35,268 bases of DNA from Acidimicrobiia bacterium. GTDB lineage: Bacteria > Actinomycetota > Acidimicrobiia > Spongiisociales > UBA5794. The stretch lies in assembly GCA_027036355.1 (NCBI GenBank), contig JALVQZ010000155.1, positions 1 to 35,268 on the forward strand. Direction: 5' to 3'. The position numbers and the translations under genes were made by a program. This document shows, piece after piece, positions 9,332-18,843 of the stretch. How positions within the stretch are numbered: the first letter of the stretch is position 1; each line of letters begins with the position of its first letter. The notes beneath the pieces are model-generated. The model saw only the letters and a program-made list of their open reading frames with translations, did not search any database and was not told the origin of the DNA.

Positions 9332-10464
9332 ATCCCGGCGACGGTCTCGGCGATGAGGAAGTCGACGACCGCCTGGAGCGCCTCGTGCTCCTCCGCTCCG
9401 TGCGCGATCGCCTCGTTGAAGACACGAAGCTGCTGGTCGGCGCTCGTGCCGCGGCGCAGGATCTCCCTGGCGTGCTCCACCTCTTCGACGCATCCGAGGA
9501 TCTCGGCATCCTCGCGGACCAGGTCGATGATCTCGTCGATGAGCTGAGGGAGCCCCACCAGCTCGCCGCGACCGAAGTCGATCAGGGACTCCGAGATGCC
9601 GTAGCGCTGCGCCCGCCACACGTTCTCCGAGATCAGCATCCGGCTGTAGGTCCGCCACCGTTGGTTCTCGAGTCGCCGCCGGTAGAGCATGGCCAGCAGC
9701 GACTGGTACAGGGCCGCCAACGTCACCCCGTCGTCGAGGCGGGTGCAGATGTCGGTGCTGCGCATCTCGAGGGTCGGGTAGCGGGCGCTGGGACGGATGT
9801 CCCACCACAGCCGGGTGCCGTCCTCGATGACGCCGGCGTCGACCAGAACGTCGATGTGGCGGTGGTAGTCGCTCCAGCCGGCGAACTCCTCGGGCAGCCC
9901 GGTCCGCGGGAGCGACCGGAACACCGAGGTGCGGTACGAGCGCAGCCCCGTGTCGGTGCCTTGCCAGAACGGCGACGACGTCGACAACGCCAGGAGATGC
10001 GGGAGGAAGTAGGTGACCTGGTTCATCAGGTCGATCCTGAGGTCCTCGTCCTCGATGCACACGTGGACGTGCATCCCGCAGATCAAGAGCCGCCGCACCA
10101 CCCCTTGGAGGGCTTGGGCCAGCAGGTTGTACCGTTCCTTGTCGGTGTGACGTTGACGCCCCCAGATGGCGAAGGGATGCGTCGACGCGGAGATGATCGC
10201 CATCCCGTAGTCGTCGGCCACCTCCGCGATCGCCCGCCGCAGCGCCGCGACATGGCCTCGCACCTCCTTGACGTCGGCGGCGACCGGGGTCCCGATCTCG
10301 ACCTGCGAGCGGATGAACTCGGGGCTCACCTGCCCCTCGATGATCTCCTCGCATCGGCGGAGGAGGCTGTCGGGGAGGTCGGGGACCAGGTCCCGGGTCT
10401 CACGGTCCACGAGGAAGTACTCCTCCTCGATCCCGATGGTGAAACTCGGTCGGTCCAGTCGCAC
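9328..10464 (-). CDS. carboxylate-amine ligase, GCS2 (YbdK-like) family
   Basis: VRLDRPSFTIGIEEEYFLVDRETRDLVPDL...GMHVHVCIEDEDLRIDLMNQVTYFLPHLLALSTSSPFWQGTDTGLRSYR. GTG start preceded by AAGGGGAG. Confidence 0.93.
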   Translation of the reverse strand: MRLDRPSFTIGIEEEYFLVDRETRDLVPDLPDSLLRRCEEIIEGQVSPEFIRSQVEIGTPVAADVKEVRGHVAALRRAIAEVADDYGMAIISASTHPFAIWGRQRHTDKERYNLLAQALQGVVRRLLICGMHVHVCIEDEDLRIDLMNQVTYFLPHLLALSTSSPFWQGTDTGLRSYRTSVFRSLPRTGLPEEFAGWSDYHRHIDVLVDAGVIEDGTRLWWDIRPSARYPTLEMRSTDICTRLDDGVTLAALYQSLLAMLYRRRLENQRWRTYSRMLISENVWRAQRYGISESLIDFGRGELVGLPQLIDEIIDLVREDAEILGCVEEVEHAREILRRGTSADQQLRVFNEAIAHGAEEHEALQAVVDFLIAETVAGI

Positions 10465-10569
10465 GTCGCTCCCCTTGGTCTTCCCCCGGCAGCGTAGCGG
10501 GCCACGGCGCGCGTCCACCGGCGACCGCCCGGAGCCGGCGAGACGTTCGGGCCGTAGAATCACGTCCAC

Positions 10570-11742
10570 ATGCCGGATCTCGACGCCGTCGCCGCTGCCG
10601 CCGCCCAGGTCGCCCCTGGTGCGATCGAGCTGCGTCGAGATCTGCATCGCCATCCGGAGGTCGGTTGGACCGAACGGCGAACGACCTACGAGATCGCCCG
10701 CCATCTCAAGGCGCTCGGGGTCATCCCTCGGGTCCGACCCGACGGCACCGGCCTCGTCGCCGAGATCGGCGCGGGCGAGCCGATCGTCGGCTTCCGCGCC
10801 GACATCGATGCGTTGCCGCTCCACGAGGCCAACGACGTGCCGTATCGCTCCCAGAACGAAGGCGTCATGCACGCGTGCGGGCACGACGTGCACGCGGCGA
10901 TCGGGGTGGGCATCGCCTCGGTCCTCTCGACGATGGACGACCTCGGCGGCACCGTGCGGTTCATCTTCCAGCCCGCCGAGGAGCTCCTCCCCGGTGGAGC
11001 CGTCACGCTGACCGACGAGGGTGTCCACCGGGACCTGTCCGCCATCATCGCCTACCACGTCGACCCGTCCCTCGAACCCGGCCGGCTGGGGCTTCGGGTC
11101 GGGGCGATCACGAGCGCCTCGGACAGGATGGTGGTTCGTCTCCACGGGCCGGGAGGCCACACGTCCCGGCCCCATCAGACGGTCGATCTCGTTCACGTCG
11201 CAGCCCGGGTCGTGATCGACCTCCCTGCCCGGCTGCGAGCCGCGATCGACCCACGCCACGCCATCGTCCCCGTGTTCGGGAGCATCGCGGGAGGCCGGGC
11301 CGCGAACGTGATCCCCACCGATGTCGAGCTCGTGGGGACGATCCGATCCCTCGACACCGAACTGTGGCGCCGGTTGCCGAAACTGACCGAGCGTCTCTGC
11401 GCGGACATCGTCACCCCTCTGGGAGCGACGTTCGAGCTCGACTATCAGCAGGGGTCGCCCCCCGTCGTCAACGATGCCGCGGTGGTCGATGCGATCACCG
11501 ACGCCGCGACCGGGCTCCTGGGAGCCGATGCGATCCATGAGACCCATCAGTCCCTCGGATCGGAGGACTTCTCGTGGTACCTGGAGTCCGTTCCCGGCGC
11601 GATGATCCGCCTCGGGGTCGCCCGCGCGGACCGCACCGTGGACCTCCATTCGGCGTCGTTCGACATCGACGAATCAGCCGTCGAGACCGGCATCGCCGCG
11701 GGCGCCGCGGCGCTGCTCAGGTTGCTCGATCGTCCTCGATGA
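10570..11742 (+). CDS. M20 family metallopeptidase / amidohydrolase
   Basis: ELRRDLHRHPEVGWTE...GFRADIDALPLHE...GVMHACGHDVHAAIGVGIA...QPAEELLPGGA. Confidence 0.95.
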   Translation: MPDLDAVAAAAAQVAPGAIELRRDLHRHPEVGWTERRTTYEIARHLKALGVIPRVRPDGTGLVAEIGAGEPIVGFRADIDALPLHEANDVPYRSQNEGVMHACGHDVHAAIGVGIASVLSTMDDLGGTVRFIFQPAEELLPGGAVTLTDEGVHRDLSAIIAYHVDPSLEPGRLGLRVGAITSASDRMVVRLHGPGGHTSRPHQTVDLVHVAARVVIDLPARLRAAIDPRHAIVPVFGSIAGGRAANVIPTDVELVGTIRSLDTELWRRLPKLTERLCADIVTPLGATFELDYQQGSPPVVNDAAVVDAITDAATGLLGADAIHETHQSLGSEDFSWYLESVPGAMIRLGVARADRTVDLHSASFDIDESAVETGIAAGAAALLRLLDRPR

Positions 11743-12754
11743 GCATCAGGCCCTCGGTGACGAGGGCGTGGACGAGCGTCTCGGCTTCCCCAGGCCGGAC
11801 CGAGATCGTCAGGATGCCGCCGCCGCCGTACGTGGCGTGCCGGAGCTGGAGGTCACGCACATCCACGCCGCTGGCGGCGAGGGCGCGGCCCACCTTCGCC
11901 AGCTCGCCGGGACGGTCCGCGATGGCGATCCGGACCGGCACCACCGGCGGTGCCATCGCCTGGCGGATCCGGCGTGCCTCCACGAGCCGCTCCTCGAGGC
12001 CTTCGAGCTGCCCGGACGCCAGCGCGGCACGGGTCTCGTCGAGTAGATCCATCAGCCGCCCGATCGCGGCGTCGAGCTCACGCCGGTTGGCGGCGAGCAG
12101 CTCGAGCCAGGCGTGCGGGTCGGAGGCGGCGACCCGGGTCAGATCGCGGAAGCTCCCCGCGGCCAGCTCGAGCGCGGTGCCGTCCTCGGCGGCGAGGGCC
12201 ACCAAGCTGGCGGCGAGGATCTGTGGGAGCTGGCTGATCCTCGCCACCGCGGCATCGTGGTCGGCGGCACGCATCGGCACCGGAGTCGCCCCGAGGTCGC
12301 CGATGAGGTCGGCGACGATCGCTCGATCTTCGACGGAGCCCACGTCCTCGACGACGATCCACGCCGCGCCGCGGAAGAGCGCCCCTGAGGCGCCCTCGGG
12401 TCCGGTCGTCTCTCGCCCGGCCATCGGGTGGGTGGCGACGAACCGACCGAGTCGGCGGCCTGCGGCGACGACCGGTTCCTTCACCCCGGTGACGTCGACG
12501 ATCAGCCCGTCATGATCGACGGTCGCCAACAGGTCGACGGTGGCGGCGAACGGGGCGGCGATGAACAGGACCTGGGGTGAAGATCCGACGAGCTCGGCGA
12601 GGTCCTCGCTCGCCTCGTCGAGGGCACCCTCGTCGGTGGCCCGCTCGAGGACGGACCGGTCCGGATCCCACCCGGTCACGTGATGACCCGCCTGCCGGAG
12701 ACCCATGCCGATGGATGCCCCGATGAGGCCCGTTCCGACGACGGCGATCCGCAT
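11717..12754 (-). CDS. prephenate dehydrogenase with C-terminal ACT-like domain
   Basis: MRIAVVGTGLIGASIGMGLRQAGHHVTGWDPD...VDVTGVKEPVV...ATHPMAGRETTGPEGA. Convergent 26-bp overlap with the M20 gene. Confidence 0.93.
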   Translation of the reverse strand: MRIAVVGTGLIGASIGMGLRQAGHHVTGWDPDRSVLERATDEGALDEASEDLAELVGSSPQVLFIAAPFAATVDLLATVDHDGLIVDVTGVKEPVVAAGRRLGRFVATHPMAGRETTGPEGASGALFRGAAWIVVEDVGSVEDRAIVADLIGDLGATPVPMRAADHDAAVARISQLPQILAASLVALAAEDGTALELAAGSFRDLTRVAASDPHAWLELLAANRRELDAAIGRLMDLLDETRAALASGQLEGLEERLVEARRIRQAMAPPVVPVRIAIADRPGELAKVGRALAASGVDVRDLQLRHATYGGGGILTISVRPGEAETLVHALVTEGLMLIEDDRAT

Positions 12755-12759
12755 GGGGT

Positions 12760-13797
12760 TCAGAGGGAGAGACCCATGGCTTCGGCCACGGCCGAGATCT
12801 GCGTCATGAGGTCGGCGAACTCGCTGGGAAGGATCGCCTGGGCGCCGTCGACGAGTGCGGTCTCGGGAGACGGATGGACGTCGATCATCACCCCGTCCGC
12901 GGGGGCGGCGACGGCGACCCGTGCCAAGGGCGCGACGAGCTCACGCTTGCCCCCCGAATGGGACGGATCGACGATGACCGGTAAGTGCGACAGGCCCTTG
13001 AGGACCGGCACGGCGGAGATGTCGAGGGTGTTCCTCGTGGCGGTCTCGAACGTGCGGATCCCCCGTTCGCAGAGGATCACCTCGTGGTTGCCCTCCTTGT
13101 AGACGTACTCCGCGGCGTTGAGCCACTCCTCGATGGTGGCAGTGAACCCTCGCTTCAGCATCACCGGTTTCGGCTGGCGCCCGAGCTCGGACAGCAGCGT
13201 GAAGTTCGCCATGTTCCGGGTCCCGACACGGATCAGGTCCGCATAGGAGGTCACGAGCTCGACGTCGCGGGGGTCGACGACCTCGGCGACGAACGGCATC
13301 CCGAACTCCTCGCGGGCCTCGGCGAGGAGCTCGAGACCCTTCTCCCCGAGACCCTGGAACGAATAGGGCGATGTTCTGGGCTTGAACGCGTCGCCACGCA
13401 GGATGGTGGCTCCGGCCGCTCTGACGGCTTCGGCCGACCGGAACAGCTGATCACGCGACTCCACGGCGCACGGCCCGGCGATCACCGCGAAGTGCCCGCC
13501 GCCGACCGGGATCCCGCCGACGTCCACGATCGAGTCCTCGGACTGGAAGTCGCGGCTGACGAACTTGAACGGCTTGAGGACGGGAACGGCTCGTTCGACT
13601 CCGGGGAACGCTTCCCAGGGGAGCTGCTGGATCCGGATCCGATCGCCGACGACCCCGATGACGGTCCGTTGGGCTCCTTCGGACACATGGGCTTCGGCCC
13701 CGGCCTCTGCGAGTCGATCCAGGACATGCCGGATCTCCTCGGAGGTCGCGCCGGCCCGCATCACGATGATCAAGGATTCGTCTCCGTTCGCTGCCAT
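12760..13797 (-). CDS. aroF: 3-deoxy-7-phosphoheptulonate synthase (DAHP synthase, AroF/AroG-like)
   Basis: FAVIAGPCAVESRDQLFRSAEAVRAAGATILRGDAFKPRTSPYSFQGLGEKGLELL...VIVDPSHSGGKRELV. Adjacent to tyrA-like gene; longer track ORF rejected. Confidence 0.95.
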   Translation of the reverse strand: MAANGDESLIIVMRAGATSEEIRHVLDRLAEAGAEAHVSEGAQRTVIGVVGDRIRIQQLPWEAFPGVERAVPVLKPFKFVSRDFQSEDSIVDVGGIPVGGGHFAVIAGPCAVESRDQLFRSAEAVRAAGATILRGDAFKPRTSPYSFQGLGEKGLELLAEAREEFGMPFVAEVVDPRDVELVTSYADLIRVGTRNMANFTLLSELGRQPKPVMLKRGFTATIEEWLNAAEYVYKEGNHEVILCERGIRTFETATRNTLDISAVPVLKGLSHLPVIVDPSHSGGKRELVAPLARVAVAAPADGVMIDVHPSPETALVDGAQAILPSEFADLMTQISAVAEAMGLSL

Positions 13798-14008
13798 GGA
13801 CCCGCCAGGATAGGGGCTCGGACAGCGGCGACGTCTCGCGGGTATCGAGCCGGCATCCGACCGGCGCGACGGCGCGGCCCCGACACGGCACGGCCTTTCG
13901 GCCCTGACCGGCCCGAACGCCGAGCGGTACGCTGGGAACACGAGCAACCGTCGGCATGCCGTGCCGATCCGGTGTGCGCATGCCGCTTTCGCGAGGGAGC
14001 GATGAGCC

Positions 14009-15664
14009 ATGCGCAACCCGTCGTCCACGACCAACCGCCTCCGAGACCGCGCCATCGCCCTGGTCGCGCTCCTCACGATGACCGGCGCCATCGTCCTCGC
14101 CGGGGCCGGGACCGCCGAAGCCGCATCGCGACGCACCAACGGACGGATCGCCTACACCCGCGAGGGCACGATCTGGACGATGAACGCCGACGGCACCGAA
14201 CAGGCGCCACTGCTCCCGGCGACGATCTACGCAACCCGGTCCGACCCGGCCTGGGACCCGGGGGGCGGACGGTTGGCCTATACGGTCACGTCGGCGCTCG
14301 GTTCGGATATCTGGGTCGTACGCTCGGACGGGACCGACACCGTGAACCTCACCCAGACGGCGAGCATCGACGAGTCCCAGCCGGCGTGGTCACCGGACCG
14401 ATCCAAGATCGCGTACGTGCGGGACGACACGATCTGGACGATGAACGCCGACGGCACCGGACAGGCGCCACTGCTCCCGGCGTCGTTGCCGGTCAAGCGA
14501 TCCCATCCCGCCTGGTCGCCCGACGGATCCACGATCGTCTTCACGCGGTCCACACCGGGGCTGTCCTCGGAGATCGTGGCCGTCAACGCCGATGGAACGG
14601 GTGAGCACGCCTTGACCTCGACCCCGTTGGTGGACGAGACCATGCCGGCCTGGTCACCGGACGGCTCGAAGATCGCCTACGAGGCCGACGGACGGATCTG
14701 GACCATGAACGCGGACGGCACATCGCCGGCGGAACTGCCGGGACAGGCGGGACCGGGGTTCTGGAAGGATCCCTCCTGGTCGCCGGACGGAACGAAGATC
14801 GTCTACGTTCGCTTCGCGAGCCCGGCGGCAGGCGACGACGTCGGATCCATCGACGTCGACGGTTCGAACGACACCAACCTGACGACGACGTTCGGCACCG
14901 ACGAGAGCTCACCCTCCTGGCAGCCCGTCTTCGCGGTGGCCGGCCCCTCCACCGTCGGCCTCTTCGACCCGGCCACCGGCATCTGGAACCTGCGGGACGA
15001 GGACGACGCCATCACGAGCTTCTACTACGGCGATCCGGGGGACGTCCCGTTCGTGGGTGACTGGGATTGCGATGGGATCGACACGCCGGGGCTGTACCGA
15101 CAGTCCGACGGGTTCGCGTACCTGCGCAACTCGAACAGCCAAGGGGTGGCCGACATCACGTTCTTCTTCGGGAACCCCTCCGACGTCCCACTGGCGGGTG
15201 ACTTCGACGGCGACGGGTGCGACACGCTGTCGCTGTACCGACCCTCCGAGCAGCGGTTCTACATCGTCGACGAGCTCGGCCAGGACGGCGGAGGCTTGGG
15301 GCCGGCCGACTACTGGTTCGTGTTCGGGAACCCCGGCGACACCCCGGTGGTGGGCGACTGGGACGGCGACGGGATCGACGAGATCGGGCTGTACCGGGAA
15401 TCGACAGGGTTCTTCTACTACCGCAACACGCTCGACACGGGGGTGGCAGACGGGCAGTTCTACTTCGGCGATCCGCAGGATCGGTTCGTGGCCGGGGACT
15501 GGGGCGTGATCGACTGGGAGGACACTCCGGCGGTGTACCGGGGGGCGGATCGGACGTTCTACTTCCGCCATACGCTGACCGAAGGCGTCGCCGACTCGCA
15601 GCTGGTCTGGTCCACCGCCGGCACCCACTGGCTGCCGATCGCCGGCCACTTCGGGCTCGACTGA
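14009..15664 (+). CDS. secreted TolB-like beta-propeller protein with C-terminal Asp-rich (GDWDGDGIDxxGLYR) repeats
   Basis: Signal peptide MRNPSSTTNRLRDRAIALVALLTMTGAIVLAGAGTAEA; repeats IWTMNADGT..., PAWSPDGSKIAY; C-terminal repeats GDPGDVPFVGDWDCDGIDTPGLYRQSDGF and similar. Confidence 0.9.
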   Translation: MRNPSSTTNRLRDRAIALVALLTMTGAIVLAGAGTAEAASRRTNGRIAYTREGTIWTMNADGTEQAPLLPATIYATRSDPAWDPGGGRLAYTVTSALGSDIWVVRSDGTDTVNLTQTASIDESQPAWSPDRSKIAYVRDDTIWTMNADGTGQAPLLPASLPVKRSHPAWSPDGSTIVFTRSTPGLSSEIVAVNADGTGEHALTSTPLVDETMPAWSPDGSKIAYEADGRIWTMNADGTSPAELPGQAGPGFWKDPSWSPDGTKIVYVRFASPAAGDDVGSIDVDGSNDTNLTTTFGTDESSPSWQPVFAVAGPSTVGLFDPATGIWNLRDEDDAITSFYYGDPGDVPFVGDWDCDGIDTPGLYRQSDGFAYLRNSNSQGVADITFFFGNPSDVPLAGDFDGDGCDTLSLYRPSEQRFYIVDELGQDGGGLGPADYWFVFGNPGDTPVVGDWDGDGIDEIGLYRESTGFFYYRNTLDTGVADGQFYFGDPQDRFVAGDWGVIDWEDTPAVYRGADRTFYFRHTLTEGVADSQLVWSTAGTHWLPIAGHFGLD

Positions 15665-15720
15665 TCCGGATCCGATGTCCGGGGCGCCGAGGGGACGAGA
15701 GACTCCCTAGCCTTCGCACG

Positions 15721-16665
15721 ATGCGACGGATCCTCGTCACCGGTGCCTCGACGTGGGTGGGTACCCGACTGGTGCGCGCCCTCGAGCGACGCGCCGGCGT
15801 GACCGTGTTCGCCGTCGACGAGATCCCCCCTGTGGAGCCTCTCGAGTCGGAGTTCCGCACCATGAGCCTCGACCGCCTCGAGTTCGCCCACTATCTCCTC
15901 GGTGTCAGACCCCACACCGTCGTCCATCTCCAGACCATCGACCGTTCGGCCGAACTGGGCGCGGACCGAGTCCACGAGGAGGCCGTGGTGGGCTCCCAGG
16001 CACTGTTCGGCGCGATCGGCAGGTGCACGACCGTCACCCAGATCATCGTCCGCTCGGACTCGGCGGTGTACGGGGCGGGTCCGAGGAACCCGTCGGTGCT
16101 GGGGGAAGCCACCGTGGCCCACGGCCGCCGGCATCGCCATCAACGCGACCTGGAGGACATGGAGCGCCACGTCCTGGCGATGGCGGCGGTCCACGAGCAC
16201 GTCCACTACACGATCCTCCGGCCGGCGCCGCTGTTCGGCCCCGACAACCCGAGCGCCCTGACCCGATACCTGAAGATGGCGACGGTGCCGACCCGCATGG
16301 GCTTCGATCCGCGTCTCCAGTTCCTCCACGAGGACGACGCCGTCGACGTCTACCTGCATCTCCTCGATCATCCGACCGAGGGGGTGTTCAACCTGGCCGC
16401 CCCCGGGCAGCTCTACCTGAGCCGCGTCCTGCGCCTCGGTCGCCGGCTGGCCCAGCCGCTGCCCCGCCCTGCCTTCCGCCGAGCCCAGCGCGGGTTGGCG
16501 CGGGCGGGGAGAGGTCTGCCGGCATCCGACGTCGACCTCCTCCAGCACGGCCGGGTGATGGACACCACACGGATGCGCCGCGACCTCGGGTTCGTCCCCC
16601 GATACACGTGCCGCCAGACGGTGCTGTCGGGCTACGGGAGGCATCCGGAGGGTGGGAACCCATGA
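15721..16665 (+). CDS. NAD-dependent epimerase/dehydratase (SDR)
   Basis: MRRILVTGASTWVGTRLVRALERR...; order epimerase then acyltransferase resembles mycobacterial Rv0501-Rv0502. Confidence 0.88.
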   Translation: MRRILVTGASTWVGTRLVRALERRAGVTVFAVDEIPPVEPLESEFRTMSLDRLEFAHYLLGVRPHTVVHLQTIDRSAELGADRVHEEAVVGSQALFGAIGRCTTVTQIIVRSDSAVYGAGPRNPSVLGEATVAHGRRHRHQRDLEDMERHVLAMAAVHEHVHYTILRPAPLFGPDNPSALTRYLKMATVPTRMGFDPRLQFLHEDDAVDVYLHLLDHPTEGVFNLAAPGQLYLSRVLRLGRRLAQPLPRPAFRRAQRGLARAGRGLPASDVDLLQHGRVMDTTRMRRDLGFVPRYTCRQTVLSGYGRHPEGGNP

Positions 16666-17831
16666 GCCGTTTCGAGGGCCTGACCAAACGGGAGCTCCTG
16701 GCGCGGGCCGCCGAGGCGGGGATCAGGGGTCGTTCGCGGATGCGCAAGGCCGAGCTGATCGCGGCGTTGGAAGCCCTCGACGAGGAGCCTCCGTCGCCGT
16801 CCGGCGACGTCCCGCCCACGGCGCTGCCGTCGGCGCGGGTCCGCCGAGAGGCGTTGGCGGACCGCCTCCGTGGGTTCGTCGATCCGACGAAACGCTGCCG
16901 GTGGAGAACCGTCGAGGGTCACGTGTGCGGGCTGCCCGTCATCGTCGGCGACGTCCGGTGCGCCCTGCACGGGGGGATCGATCTGCACGACGCGGCCGTG
17001 CCGGTGACCGGCGAACTCGGGATCCACACGTGGCCGACGCTGGCACGGCACCTCCTGTTGGCGACCTACGACATCGACCCGATCGGTTTGGATCCGCTGG
17101 TCACCGAGATGGTCTGGCACGTGCTCAACACGTTGTACTTCGAGTACTTCCGCGTCGAGGTGGAGGGCATCGAGAACGTGCCCATGGACGGCCCGGCGTT
17201 GCTGGTGGCGAACCACGGCGGGGCGGCGCTCCCCTACGACGGGATGATGCTGGCGTTGTCGGTGTTCAACGAGGCGAGGCGTCCCCGCCGGGTCAGGGTC
17301 GTCGGGACCGAGATCTTCGGCATGCTCCCGTTCGTCTCGCATCTGTACCGGAAAGCGGGCGGTGCCTATGCCGCCCGGGCGGACGCCGAGTACCTCCTGG
17401 ACCGTGGCGCGCTGGTCGGGGTCTTCCCCGAGGGCGAACGCGGGTTCATGAAGCCGATCTGGCAGGCGTACGAGGTGCAGCGGTTCGGCAGGGGCGGCTT
17501 CGTCGACCTCGCCGAGCGCACCGGCTCACCCATCGTTCCGGTGGCGATCGTCGGATCCGAGGAGGTGCATCCGGCCATCACCGTCTCCGAGCGTCTCGCC
17601 CAGCTCGTCCGGCTGTTCTTCCCCGACCAGCGGGTCGACGCCATCGCGGTGTTCCTCAATCCGATCCCTCTGCCGGTCAAGTGGCACATCCGGTTCCTTC
17701 CCGCCGTTGTTTCCTCCCATCCCGGGACGCGTCCCGATCCCCTCGCCACCCTGGAACGGACCGAGGCCATCCGGTCGACGATCCAGGAGGCCTTGAACGA
17801 CATCCTGGGGAACCGCCGGACGGCGTTCTGA
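16662..17831 (+). CDS. PlsC-like acyltransferase with N-terminal Rho_N/SAP-like motif
   Basis: N-term LTKRELLARAAEAGIRGRSRMRKAELIAALEAL; acyltransferase block LLVANHGGAALPYDG...GVFPEGERGFMKP. ATGA overlap with upstream epimerase. Confidence 0.88.
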   Translation: MSRFEGLTKRELLARAAEAGIRGRSRMRKAELIAALEALDEEPPSPSGDVPPTALPSARVRREALADRLRGFVDPTKRCRWRTVEGHVCGLPVIVGDVRCALHGGIDLHDAAVPVTGELGIHTWPTLARHLLLATYDIDPIGLDPLVTEMVWHVLNTLYFEYFRVEVEGIENVPMDGPALLVANHGGAALPYDGMMLALSVFNEARRPRRVRVVGTEIFGMLPFVSHLYRKAGGAYAARADAEYLLDRGALVGVFPEGERGFMKPIWQAYEVQRFGRGGFVDLAERTGSPIVPVAIVGSEEVHPAITVSERLAQLVRLFFPDQRVDAIAVFLNPIPLPVKWHIRFLPAVVSSHPGTRPDPLATLERTEAIRSTIQEALNDILGNRRTAF

Positions 17832-17847
17832 GACCGCAAGAACTACT

Positions 17848-17884
17848 GCTTGCATTTGCAAGCACTTTGCGATATACTTGCAAG
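17848..17884 (+). promoter_or_regulatory. promoter (TTGCAT-N17-TATACT) with overlapping TTGCAA palindromes
   Basis: -35 TTGCAT 17850-17855, -10 TATACT 17873-17878; inverted repeat GCTTGCA-TT-TGCAAGC 17848-17863 and CTTGCAAG 17877-17884. Confidence 0.75.
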
Positions 17885-17888
17885 CAAG

Positions 17889-18239
17889 ATGAAGACGCAC
17901 CTGACCGACGTGGGCACGTTCATCAGGGAACAGCGCGAGAAGAGCGCCATGTCCCTGCGCAAGCTCGCCGACCAGGCAGGGATCTCGAACCCCTACCTGT
18001 CCCAGATCGAGCGAGGACTCCGCCGCCCATCGGCCGACATCCTCAAGTCGATCGCCCGAGCCCTGTCCATCAGCGTCGAAACGCTGTACGAGCGAGCCGG
18101 ATTGCTCGACGGGATCCCCCGGTCCGGGGTGATCTCGGCCATCGAAGCCGACCCGGCACTCACGACGAGTCAGAAGCGAGCCCTGACGGAGATCTACCAG
18201 AGCTTCGTCAACGACACCCAGAAGGAGGAGTCACCATGA
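17889..18239 (+). CDS. XRE-family helix-turn-helix regulator (Rv0474-like)
   Basis: MKTHLTDVGTFIREQREKSAMSLRKLADQAGISNPYLSQIERGLRRPSADILKSIARALSISVETLYERAGLL. Start moved from the track TTG (17850), which lies in the promoter, to ATG 17889. Confidence 0.92.
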   Translation: MKTHLTDVGTFIREQREKSAMSLRKLADQAGISNPYLSQIERGLRRPSADILKSIARALSISVETLYERAGLLDGIPRSGVISAIEADPALTTSQKRALTEIYQSFVNDTQKEESP

Positions 18240-18778
18240 CACCCACCATCCAGATCCCCAAAGAGCAGGTCACGAAGGCCTTCTACGCGCTCCTGGGGGC
18301 GCCGGTCCTGACCACCGCCAAGCTGCGTGAGCTGAGCAAGGAGGTCGGCCGGGATCTCTCCAAGGAGCTGTCGGGCCTCGGCGTCGACGAGTTCGCCGCC
18401 GAAGGCGAGAAGCTGGCCAGTCGCCTCCAGGACCGCAAGGTCGTCGAGCAGGTCCAGCACAAGGTCGAGGACGTTCAAGCCAAGGTCGACGTGGAACAGC
18501 TCCAGGTCCAGGTCGAGAAGCTCCGCGATCAACTCGAGGGCGTGCTGGCCAACTGGCGGGAGACCTTCGCCCCCGTCGAGAAGCGCTCGACCGTGAGCCG
18601 CGTGCCGGTGGAAGCCGAGGAGTCGGCGCCCAAGAAGACCGCTCCCAAGAAGACCACGGCCCGAAAGACCGCCCCCAAGAAGACCACGGCCAAGAAGACC
18701 ACCGCCAAGAAGACCACGGCCAAGAAGACCGCTCCGAAGAAGACCACGGCGAAGAAGACCACGACGCCCAAGGCCTGA
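18236..18778 (+). CDS. HBHA / lipid-droplet (MLDS)-like protein with Lys-rich C-terminal tail
   Basis: MTPTIQIPKEQVTKAFYALLGAPVLTTAKLRELSKEV...VQHKVEDVQAKVDVEQLQVQVEKL then PKKTAPKKTTARKTAPKKTTAKKTTAKKTTAKK repeats; follows XRE gene as Rv0474-Rv0475 (hbhA). Confidence 0.82.
   Translation: MTPTIQIPKEQVTKAFYALLGAPVLTTAKLRELSKEVGRDLSKELSGLGVDEFAAEGEKLASRLQDRKVVEQVQHKVEDVQAKVDVEQLQVQVEKLRDQLEGVLANWRETFAPVEKRSTVSRVPVEAEESAPKKTAPKKTTARKTAPKKTTAKKTTAKKTTAKKTAPKKTTAKKTTTPKA
18630..18772 (+). repeat. degenerate tandem repeat (AAGAAGACC-type) encoding the Lys/Thr-rich tail
   Basis: Repeated AAGAAGACC(G/A)C(C/G/T)... units within the HBHA-like gene. Confidence 0.85.
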
Positions 18779-18796
18779 ACCCTCGAGCGCCAACGC

Positions 18797-18821
18797 GAAG
18801 GCCCCCTCGACGGGGGCCTTC
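18797..18821. terminator. hairpin terminator after HBHA-like gene
   Basis: GAAGGCCCCC-TCGAC-GGGGGCCTTC, perfect 10-bp stem. Confidence 0.7.
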
Positions 18822-18843
18822 GTCGCGTCACCGGCGCCGGGGC

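Noticed and set aside
7613-10354. 913-aa minus-strand ORF as a single protein
   Set aside because: Only the part from MTGHLRVAGG (9331) is NadE; the upstream extension is an out-of-frame reading of the carboxylate-amine ligase gene.
9328-11649. 773-aa minus-strand ORF as a single protein
   Set aside because: The extension beyond 10464 is antisense to the M20 peptidase gene; GTG 10464 with an AAGGGGAG site is the natural start.
17850-17888. TTG start for the XRE gene
   Set aside because: Those bases form the -35/-10 promoter and palindromes; ATG 17889 begins the conserved HTH protein.
16652-18778. 708-aa plus-strand ORF as one protein
   Set aside because: Its first two-thirds is an out-of-frame reading of the acyltransferase and XRE genes; only MTPTIQIPKEQ onward (18236) is the HBHA-like protein.
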